Shown here: piece by piece, positions 57,922-64,000 of the stretch
Layout of the letters: every line of letters begins with the position of its first letter
Numbering within the stretch: the first letter of the stretch is position 1
Source: Streptomyces prunicolor NBRC 13075
GTDB lineage: Bacteria > Actinomycetota > Actinomycetes > Streptomycetales > Streptomycetaceae
DNA length: 64,000 nt
Direction of reading: 5' to 3'
NCBI RefSeq assembly: GCF_000367365.1
Contig: NZ_BARF01000103.1
Coordinates: forward strand, 62,001 to 126,000
Notes under the pieces: model-generated
Seen by the model: only the letters and a program-made list of their open reading frames with translations
Databases searched by the model: none
Told to the model about the DNA's origin: nothing
Position numbers and translations under genes: made by a program

Positions 57922-59784
57922 ATGACCGAGAAGCCCAGGAGCGGGCCCGACGCGGGCCTGGTGACCGCCGCGTGCGCGGGCGACCGGCAGGCCCTGGATC
58001 ACCTGCTGACGCAGTGCCTGCCGCTGGTCTACAACATCGTCGGCCGGGCCCTGAACGGTCACGCCGACGTCGATGACGTCGTACAGGAGACGCTGTTGCG
58101 CATGGTGCGGGGGCTGCCCAAGCTGCGGGATCCCGCCGCGTTCCGGTCCTGGCTGGTGGCCATCACGATCCGACAGGTACGCGACCGCGAGCAGATACGG
58201 GCCGCCGACCGGGACCGCAGGGCGCACCTGGAGGACGCGGAGGCGATCACCGACCCCGCGCTCGACTTCGCCGGACTGACCATCCTGCGGCTGGGGTTGA
58301 CCGAGCAGCGCCGTGAGGTCGTCGAGGCCACCCGCTGGCTCGATCCGGATGACCAGGAACTGCTCTCCCTGTGGTGGCTGGAGAAGACCGGCGAACTCGA
58401 ACGCGCCGACCTCGCCGGTGCGTTGGGGCTCTCCGACCGGCACGCCTCCGTCCGGGTGCAGCGGATGAAGAAGCAGATGGAGGTCTCGCGCGTCGTGGTG
58501 CGGGCGCTGGTGGCCGAGCCGCGCTGCACGGAACTGGACGAGACGGCTTCCACGTGGGACGGCACGCCAAGTGCCCTGTGGCGCAAGCGGTTTGCCCGGC
58601 ACATCCGTAGTTGTGGGGTGTGCCAGGGGTTGGACGAGGGGCTGCTTCCGATGGACCGGCTGCTGAGCGGGTTGCCGCTGGTGGCGGTGCCGGCCCGGTT
58701 CGACGTGTCCCGGATCCTGGACGCCGTCCCAACTGCCGCTCCCTCAGGGCATGGTGGAGCACGTCGGCGACACGGGCGCCGGTCCGGCCGTATCGGCGGC
58801 AAACAGGTCGTGGGTGGTTCGGCGGCGGTCGCCGTCGTCGTGGTGGCCGCGCTGGTCGCGCCCCGGCTGACCGGCGGATCCTCTGCTACGACGGCTGCGG
58901 CGTCGCCCGCTCCGGTGGTCAGCGTGACCCCGAGCCCCACGCCCTCGGCCTCTCCGAGCGCGTCGCCGAGCCCGTCCCCGACGCCGAAGGCCAAGCCGAG
59001 CCCGTCTCCTTCGAAGCACACCGCCGCCGCCCCCGCGCACATCGCCTCCGGTGCCAAGAAGGGGGTCGGGGTGTGGTCGTTCGGCGGGGTGAGCCAGGCG
59101 CTCGCCGCGAGCGGGGCGAGCTGGTACTACACCTGGTCCACGCAGCACTCGGGGATCACGACGCCCTCGTCGGGGTCGTTCGTGCCCATGATCTGGGGCG
59201 CGAAGTCCGTCACCGACTCCTCGCTGGCCCAGGCCCGGTCGTACGGCCCGTATCTGCTGGGGTTCAACGAACCGGACATGGCACAGCAGTCGAACATGAC
59301 CGTCGACCTGGCGCTGGAGCTGTGGCCCAGGCTCATGGCGGCGGGCAAGATCCTGGGCAGCCCCGCGGTCGCCTACGGCGGGGACACGGCGGGCGGTTGG
59401 CTGGACCGTTTCATGTCCGGGGCCGAGGCGAAGGGCTACCGCGTCGACTTCATCACCCTGCACTGGTACGGCGGCGACTTCCGCACCCCGCAGGCCGTCG
59501 ACCAGCTGAAGTCGTATCTGGCGGCGGTGTACGCGCGCTATCACAAGCCGATCTGGCTCACCGAGTACGCGCTGATCGACTTCTCCCAGGGCACCCGCTT
59601 CCCGTCCGCCCAACAACAGGCCGACTTCGTGACCGCGTCCACCAAGGCGCTGGACGGCCTGTCGTACGTGCGGCGCTACGCGTGGTTCGGGCTGGGCGCG
59701 GACCCGTCGAAGCCGAGCAGCGGTCTCTTCACGAACGGTACGACGACGACGGCGGCGGGCCGGGCCTTCCAGTCCGCCGACTGA
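57922..59784 (+). CDS. Transmembrane ECF sigma factor fused to a zinc anti-sigma motif and an extracytoplasmic GH128-like glycosidase
   Basis: The 620-residue protein starts at ATG 57922 with GGAGGA. Residues 1-185 are an ECF sigma factor: region 2 (GHADVDDVVQETLLRMVRGL, FRSWLVAITIRQV) and region 4 (GELERADLAGALGLSDRHAS). Then a ZAS-like zinc motif His227-x3-Cys231-x2-Cys234, a membrane helix near 297-315, and a Ser/Pro linker. Residues 375-620 are a GH128/Asl1-like glycosidase barrel with both expected catalytic glutamates: Glu450 in GFNEPDM and Glu548 in IWLTEYA. GH128 enzymes cleave beta-1,3-glucan. A signal could pass from the outer domain to the sigma domain, perhaps by proteolysis. Confidence 0.9.
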   Translation: MTEKPRSGPDAGLVTAACAGDRQALDHLLTQCLPLVYNIVGRALNGHADVDDVVQETLLRMVRGLPKLRDPAAFRSWLVAITIRQVRDREQIRAADRDRRAHLEDAEAITDPALDFAGLTILRLGLTEQRREVVEATRWLDPDDQELLSLWWLEKTGELERADLAGALGLSDRHASVRVQRMKKQMEVSRVVVRALVAEPRCTELDETASTWDGTPSALWRKRFARHIRSCGVCQGLDEGLLPMDRLLSGLPLVAVPARFDVSRILDAVPTAAPSGHGGARRRHGRRSGRIGGKQVVGGSAAVAVVVVAALVAPRLTGGSSATTAAASPAPVVSVTPSPTPSASPSASPSPSPTPKAKPSPSPSKHTAAAPAHIASGAKKGVGVWSFGGVSQALAASGASWYYTWSTQHSGITTPSSGSFVPMIWGAKSVTDSSLAQARSYGPYLLGFNEPDMAQQSNMTVDLALELWPRLMAAGKILGSPAVAYGGDTAGGWLDRFMSGAEAKGYRVDFITLHWYGGDFRTPQAVDQLKSYLAAVYARYHKPIWLTEYALIDFSQGTRFPSAQQQADFVTASTKALDGLSYVRRYAWFGLGADPSKPSSGLFTNGTTTTAAGRAFQSAD

Positions 59785-59794
59785 GCGGGCCCGG

Positions 59795-59836
59795 CCGCAT
59801 CACCTGGGTCAGGGGCTCACTCCCCAGGTGATGCGG
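59795..59836. terminator. Perfect 14-bp inverted repeat at convergent gene ends
   Basis: CCGCATCACCTGGG (59795-59808) and CCCAGGTGATGCGG (59823-59836) are exact complements around a 14-base loop. The element spans the last codons and stop of the second thaumatin-like gene and lies 11 bases past the sigma-glycosidase stop, so it can terminate both. Confidence 0.8.
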
Positions 59837-60894
59837 TAGCCGCACTCTCCCGAGCAGGTGAGGACGCTGGTCGCGTCGTCGCTGACGTAGGAGTAGGCGA
59901 AGGGCTCGGCCTTCTTGAACACGGCCGCCGAGTCGACGGGCCAGGACGAGGGGACGCACTGGGGGCGCGCCGCGTAGGCGCCGGTGCAGCAGGTCTGGTC
60001 CGTCTTGAAGACCAGGCAGGCGCTCAGGCAGGCCACGACCTTGCCGCCCCGGATCCGCTGCAACTTGGTGGGACAGGTCGTGTTGGCGTCCCGGGTGCAC
60101 CCGGCGGCGGAGCAGCCGTTCGCGTCGAGCTTGTCGCGGGAGGAGCCGCCGTAACTGTTGATCCACATCGGCAGGTTGTTGCCCTCGACCAGGCTGACGT
60201 CGTAGAAGTCCATGCCGTTCCAGGCGTTCAGGTTGAACTCGGCCAGCGTGGACGGGAATTCGCCCCAGGTCGAGCCGCACTGGAAACGGCCGCAGTCCCC
60301 GGTCGTGCAGTGGCCGTCGCCGGCCGCGTCGAAGGAGCAACCGGTGCGCGCCCACACCCGGACGTCCCAGTGGTCGGGGACGGTGAAGCTGAGGCTGGCC
60401 CCGGGCTTCAGCACCCAACCCGTCGCCTCCACAGGGTGTTTGGGGTCCGCCGCGATCGCGGGCCAGATCGTCTGGTCGAGGCGGTTGACGAGGGTGACGG
60501 TCCGCTTGCCGGCGGTCGCGGCCTTCGGCTGACCGGCCGCGCGGGACGGCGAGGCGCTCGCCTTGGACGGCTTCCGCGCGTCAGGGGTGGGCGAGGGGGA
60601 GGGCTTGGCGCTCGGCGATGACGTCGTCGTGGGCGAGGGGCCGGGGCGGGATTGGGCGCCGGCGGTCGCCGTGCCGTGCGTGGACGACGGGCCCGCGACC
60701 GTACGGTCTCCCGGGGTTCCCGTCTGCGCGCGGGCCAGCAGTACGCCGGTCACCACGGCGAGGCAGGTGAACAGCACCGCGGCGGCCAGGCCTGCCTGTC
60801 TGCGTCCCGGGCGGCGCGGGCGGGGCGCACGGCGGTGGCCCGCCACGGATCGTGCGCGCCCTTGTCGGCGGATGGACAACCGGAAACGAGGCAT
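59809..60894 (-). CDS. Membrane-anchored thaumatin-like protein (second copy)
   Basis: The 361-residue protein starts at ATG 60894 (GGAG upstream). It repeats the architecture of the first copy: an Arg-rich cytoplasmic head, one membrane helix (LAAAVLFTCLAVVTGVLLA), a Ser/Pro linker and a thaumatin-like domain from about residue 130 with TLVNRLDQTIWPAI, GHCTTGDCGRFQCG and MDFYDVSLVEGNNLPMWI. The two domains are clearly homologous but diverged, so they are old duplicates. The linker is longer here. It could present a glucan-binding or glucan-cleaving domain on the cell surface. Confidence 0.88.
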   Translation of the reverse strand: MPRFRLSIRRQGRARSVAGHRRAPRPRRPGRRQAGLAAAVLFTCLAVVTGVLLARAQTGTPGDRTVAGPSSTHGTATAGAQSRPGPSPTTTSSPSAKPSPSPTPDARKPSKASASPSRAAGQPKAATAGKRTVTLVNRLDQTIWPAIAADPKHPVEATGWVLKPGASLSFTVPDHWDVRVWARTGCSFDAAGDGHCTTGDCGRFQCGSTWGEFPSTLAEFNLNAWNGMDFYDVSLVEGNNLPMWINSYGGSSRDKLDANGCSAAGCTRDANTTCPTKLQRIRGGKVVACLSACLVFKTDQTCCTGAYAARPQCVPSSWPVDSAAVFKKAEPFAYSYVSDDATSVLTCSGECGYRITWGVSP

Positions 60895-60982
60895 CTCTCC
60901 ACACTCCTGTCCGTTCCCACGTCTCCGTCGCGCGGCGATCCGGCCGACGGAGTCTTCCGTAGAGGAGACCGGCGGACCGCGC

Positions 60983-60992
60983 GCCGGACAAC
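60983..60992. promoter_or_regulatory. Decamer shared by the two divergent promoter regions (copy 2)
   Basis: GCCGGACAAC occurs again here, 89 bases before the second thaumatin-like gene and 208 bases before the DUF3455 gene. See the copy at 57790. Confidence 0.4.
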
Positions 60993-61199
60993 GGAAACAG
61001 GGTCGGCAATACGCACGAGGTGAGCAGCGCTGGACACAAGTCGATCAGAAGTTGGCAACCCGGCCGTGATTGTTCCCCCGTCGTTCCCCCGTACATTGCG
61101 GCTGCGGGACCGAAAGATCATCTGATCGGCCCGGGAGTCCGGACATCCGCGACCCCGATACCCGCGACCCTGTTCAGAAATTGCTCTGGAGACACATCG

Positions 61200-61760
61200 A
61201 TGAAGATCGCCAGACGTCTTGTCCTCACCACCGCGGCCGTCACCGCCGTGGTCGCCGGCACGATCGTGAGCGCCACGGTCGGCCAGGCCGCCACCCCGCA
61301 GCCGCCGCTGCGCCTCGGTGTCACCGTGCCCGACGCGCTGAAGGTCCCCGACGGCAACAAGCTCACCGGCGTCTTCTCCGCCGCCGGCGTCCAGACCTAC
61401 ACCTGTACCAACAGCGCCTGGACGCTGCTGGAGCCGGCCGCCACCCTGTGGGCCAAGAAGGACCCCGCCAAGCGTTCCGTCGCCCTGCACTCGCGTGGCC
61501 CGGTGTGGGTGTCCACGGTGGACGGCAGCGCCGTCAACGGCTCCGCGATCGCCAACTCGCCCAAGACGGGCACCATCCCCGAGCTGCTGCTGAAGGCCAC
61601 CGCCACCCGCGGCACCGGGACGTTCGCCGACGTCTCCTACGTCCAGCGCCTGGCCACGAGCGGCGGCGTCGCCCCCACCACGGCCTGCACCGGCACCAGC
61701 ACGGACCAGGTCAGCGTGCAGTACACCGCCACGTACGCGTTCTACAAGCCCGCCAAGTAA
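61200..61760 (+). CDS. Secreted DUF3455 protein
   Basis: The 186-residue product starts at ATG 61200 with GGAG eight bases upstream. A signal peptide (MKIARRLVLTTAAVTAVVAG) probably ends after GQA. The mature part shows the DUF3455 blocks: VPDGNKLTGVFSAAGVQTYTC, GPVWVSTVDGSAVNG, and a C-terminal SVQYTATYAFYK. Two cysteines may form a disulfide. DUF3455 occurs in bacteria and fungi and its function is unknown. Divergent from the second thaumatin-like gene, it may share control with it. Confidence 0.85.
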   Translation: MKIARRLVLTTAAVTAVVAGTIVSATVGQAATPQPPLRLGVTVPDALKVPDGNKLTGVFSAAGVQTYTCTNSAWTLLEPAATLWAKKDPAKRSVALHSRGPVWVSTVDGSAVNGSAIANSPKTGTIPELLLKATATRGTGTFADVSYVQRLATSGGVAPTTACTGTSTDQVSVQYTATYAFYKPAK

Positions 61761-61777
61761 CTCGGCGGGTGGTGTAG

Positions 61778-61815
61778 GCAGTTGACCCCTCGGGCAACCC
61801 TGAGGGGCCAACTGC
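61778..61815. terminator. Bidirectional terminator hairpin
   Basis: GCAGTTGACCCCTC (61778-61791) pairs with GAGGGGCCAACTGC (61802-61815) with one mismatch and a ten-base loop. It lies between the convergent DUF3455 and ATPase genes. Confidence 0.85.
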
Positions 61816-61854
61816 TGGAACATGTCTGTGAACGGCCCCGCCGTGGACGCCCCC

Positions 61855-63936
61855 TCAACTCCCTTGCGAGGGCTCCTGTTCGGCCCTGATCCGGCCGTGC
61901 ACCTCCCAGTCCCACACCGTCTCGCGCACCTCGTCGAGGGCGCGGGCCAGATGCCTGCGGTACGTGCTGAACGCCATGTTGAGCTTCCGCGCCACCGCGT
62001 CCTGGGTGGACGTCGAGTGGTAGGTCAGCGTCAGCACGTCGTGCAGATGCCGGGTCCGGGGATGGGCGTTCAGCCGCTGTACGGCCTTGCCGATCAGGTC
62101 GCGCAGCGCGGTCACCGGGTCGCCCTCGCTCAGCTCCTCCACCAGCCGGCTGCGCAGCAGCGGGTTGTCGGCGAGGCCGCCGGGGTCCAGCCAGCCGCGC
62201 AGCGCCTCCCGGACCGCCGCGTCCGACTCCTCCCGACTCAGCGGTGTGACACGGGACTTGGGCTTCCCGGCCGGCGCGGCCGGTGCCCCGCCGAGCAGGC
62301 GCGCGTCGATCCCCTCGGCCCACTCCTCCACCCGCGCCGCCCGCCAGTCGTGGCAGAACAGGCCGTACCCGCGCTCGGCGTGGACGGCCCGCCGGGGCGG
62401 CTGGAACATGCCCATGTACGTCATCAGCGGCGCCCAGAACTTCGGTTCGGCGCTGACGAAACAGGACCAGGCGCAGTGCTTGGCGCGCAGCAGCTCGAAG
62501 ACGATTCGCATCCGCACCAAATCCCATGACCGCGAGGGGCGGTGGTGGTTCTCCCCGTGCACCATGAACCGCGCCACACCGAGGTGTTCACCCTGGCGCG
62601 GGGGAGTCATTGAGGAGACCAGCTCCCACGCCTCCGCCGTCACCGGGTCGGCCGCCCGGGTCTCGTCGTCGAGCGCGTCGATCCGCAACCAGGCCATGAA
62701 TCCCAGCAGTTGACCCGTCTCGCAGCTCCGGTGGACGTGGAACGCCTCGGGCTGACGCCTCAACCAGTAGGAGACCGCACGGGCGTTGTGCTCGCCCTCG
62801 ACCCCGAGGGTCAGCTCGATCAGCGCGGGGACGTCCTCCGGGCGCATCGGCTGCTCGTGGACGTCGGCCTCGTCCCGGGCGCCCTGGAACTCCCTCAGCC
62901 ACTGCGCTCTGGAGACGATGTGGTTGAACTCCCGTGCGGCGCGCAGGGCTTCCTTCTCCGGCGCCTCGCGCACCCGCCCCACCAGATGCCGGCGGATCGT
63001 GCGGTGCATGGCCTTGTACCGCTCCGGATCGCGCCAGCGGAAGTCGCTGTCGAGGGCGTCACGGACCACGTCGTACGGGCACACCCCGAAGGGGCCCGAC
63101 TTCATGAACGACAACTGCCGTAGCCAGGCGAAGAGTTCGGTGGCGTCCTCGCCCGGGAGCGCCACGCGCAGCAACTCCTCGGTGGTGTCCGCGACATGGC
63201 CGCACACCTCCAGCGCCCGCCGGTGCGCGGGCGAGGGCGGTCTGCCGACCACATGGGTCAGCAGCCGGTCGACGACCGTGCGTAACGGAGCCCAAAAGAC
63301 CTCGTCCGTCGCGGCGTTGTCGTGTGTCGCGGCCTCCGCCACCAGGCGCAGGGCGAGTGGATGACCCGCGGCGAACCGGAGGAGCGAGGCGTGCGGTGCG
63401 GGGTCGGCGCCCTGCGAGGTGAGCAGTGCCGCCGCGTCCGTGGGCCCCAACTCCCGCAGGGGCACGACCTGGAGGACCTCGCTCCACGCGAGGTCCGCCT
63501 TCCAGAGTGGGTCGGGTGCGTGCCGTCCGGCGACGACGACCAGGGCGCCGGCCGGCAACCGGGGCAGGAAGCGGTCGCGTATCCACTCCTCCATGCCCCG
63601 GTAGCGCTCGAAGTCGTCGACCAGCAGGACAGCGTTGTCGCGGGCGAAGACCTCGGAGGTCGCCGCCTCGAAGGCCGACGGCGAGAGCTCGACCGTGCGG
63701 GCGTCGACGCCGACGACCGGCCGGCCCGCGGCGCGTGCTTCCGCGCCGAAGCGCTGCAACAGCGCGCTCTTTCCCATGCCGCCCGGACCGTGCAGCACGA
63801 TGACCATCGGAGCACCGGGTTCGCCGGCCAACGCCCGCCGGAACAGGGCGAGTTCCTCGCGCCTGCCGACGAAGTACTGCAGGCGCGCGGACGCCAGCCG
63901 GTCGGCCAGCAGGCTGGCGGAATCGTCCTTCGCCAT
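61855..63936 (-). CDS. STAND-type ATPase fused to an acetyltransferase-like region and a C-terminal helix-turn-helix
   Basis: The 693-residue protein begins with a P-loop NTPase: FVGRREELALFRRAL, Walker A HGPGGMGKSALLQRF, Walker B VLLVDDFERYRGM and an Ala/Arg sensor region LPAGALVVVAGRH. A helical stretch leads to a region near residues 365-535 with a pattern like GNAT acetyltransferases (RPEDVPALIELTLGVEG, FMAWLRIDAL, YMGMFQPPRRAVHAERGYGL). The C-terminus ends in an HTH like sigma region 4 or LuxR (LHDVLTLTYHSTSTQDAVARKLNMAFSTYRRHL). No membrane segment is seen. It may be a regulator; the last 64 bases of the window upstream of it hold no gene. Confidence 0.78.
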   Translation of the reverse strand: MAKDDSASLLADRLASARLQYFVGRREELALFRRALAGEPGAPMVIVLHGPGGMGKSALLQRFGAEARAAGRPVVGVDARTVELSPSAFEAATSEVFARDNAVLLVDDFERYRGMEEWIRDRFLPRLPAGALVVVAGRHAPDPLWKADLAWSEVLQVVPLRELGPTDAAALLTSQGADPAPHASLLRFAAGHPLALRLVAEAATHDNAATDEVFWAPLRTVVDRLLTHVVGRPPSPAHRRALEVCGHVADTTEELLRVALPGEDATELFAWLRQLSFMKSGPFGVCPYDVVRDALDSDFRWRDPERYKAMHRTIRRHLVGRVREAPEKEALRAAREFNHIVSRAQWLREFQGARDEADVHEQPMRPEDVPALIELTLGVEGEHNARAVSYWLRRQPEAFHVHRSCETGQLLGFMAWLRIDALDDETRAADPVTAEAWELVSSMTPPRQGEHLGVARFMVHGENHHRPSRSWDLVRMRIVFELLRAKHCAWSCFVSAEPKFWAPLMTYMGMFQPPRRAVHAERGYGLFCHDWRAARVEEWAEGIDARLLGGAPAAPAGKPKSRVTPLSREESDAAVREALRGWLDPGGLADNPLLRSRLVEELSEGDPVTALRDLIGKAVQRLNAHPRTRHLHDVLTLTYHSTSTQDAVARKLNMAFSTYRRHLARALDEVRETVWDWEVHGRIRAEQEPSQGS

Positions 63937-64000
63937 GCCGTTCCCCTCCCCGGAGTCGAGCGCTTCGGGCCGCTGCGAAACCTACCGGGTCGGAATGGAC

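Noticed and set aside
1..64000. tRNA, rRNA, riboswitch or prophage/IS genes
   Set aside because: I saw no cloverleaf-type sequence, no ribosomal RNA, no known riboswitch pattern, and no transposase, integrase or phage structural gene.

Overview
The window looks like a piece of a Streptomyces (high-GC actinomycete) chromosome. Codons are strongly G/C-ended, GTG starts and GTGA/ATGA gene overlaps are common, there are actinobacterial families such as SARP regulators, mycothiol-type DinB proteins and an EccC/WXG secretion module, and three copies of a GC-rich intergenic repeat that I recognise from Streptomyces chromosomes. I see no rRNA, tRNA or CRISPR array. Complete IS elements or prophage genes are also absent.

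Layout. 1-6.1 kb: the end of hemE, a rhomboid protease, a CoA-disulfide-reductase-like flavoprotein, a DUF4349 lipoprotein, and cgoX-chdC. HemE, CgoX and ChdC are three steps of the coproporphyrin-dependent haem pathway. 6.1-12 kb (minus strand): a secreted S33 tripeptidyl aminopeptidase, a TIGR04222 membrane protein, and an MNIO (DUF692) metalloenzyme between two DUF4142 paralogues, one of which carries a one-base frameshift. 12-14 kb: a DinB-like protein, a TetR regulator and an unknown protein. 14.1-22.3 kb: a Rut-like catabolic operon with an ABC importer, a RutA-like and an NtaA-like flavin monooxygenase, a RutB-like hydrolase, an MFS transporter and a RutF-like flavin reductase. 22.3-24 kb: an MpaB-family protein and an isoprenylcysteine-methyltransferase-like membrane protein. 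24.1-29.9 kb: a coupled four-gene oxidative cassette (FOXRED2-like flavoprotein with a TTA codon, alpha-hydroxy-acid oxidase, degenerate P450, cation/proton antiporter), preceded by a promoter-like region, an inverted repeat and a possible 32-codon micro-ORF.

29.9-42.9 kb is mostly housekeeping: a 20-bp tandem repeat array, a PTH2 protein, a small ABC transporter, a zinc-ribbon microprotein, a polysaccharide deacetylase, PPK2, a slipin, SulP plus carbonic anhydrase, ZapE, a RibD-like reductase, a conserved unknown, MurC and MsrB. 42.9-55.8 kb is an accessory secretion-like island: an AfsR-type SARP, an ECF sigma factor, a LysM-like membrane protein, a large T7SS-type secreted protein, two atypical WXG-like small proteins, an FHA-containing EccC/EssC ATPase and a Mog1-like protein. 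The canonical EccB, EccD, EccE and MycP genes are not in view. A seven-copy GTTC/GAAC array fills the divergent promoter in the middle.

55.9-64 kb holds what I consider the most remarkable region. A single polypeptide joins an ECF sigma factor, a zinc-type anti-sigma motif, one membrane helix, a Ser/Pro linker and an extracytoplasmic GH128-like glycosidase with both catalytic glutamates. It lies between two membrane-anchored thaumatin-like proteins and is followed by a secreted DUF3455 protein and a STAND ATPase / acetyltransferase-like / HTH fusion. GH128 enzymes and thaumatin-like proteins both act on or bind beta-1,3-glucan, so I infer a fungal-wall-glucan sensing and response locus. All functional assignments come from reading translations and motifs by eye; no database search was possible.
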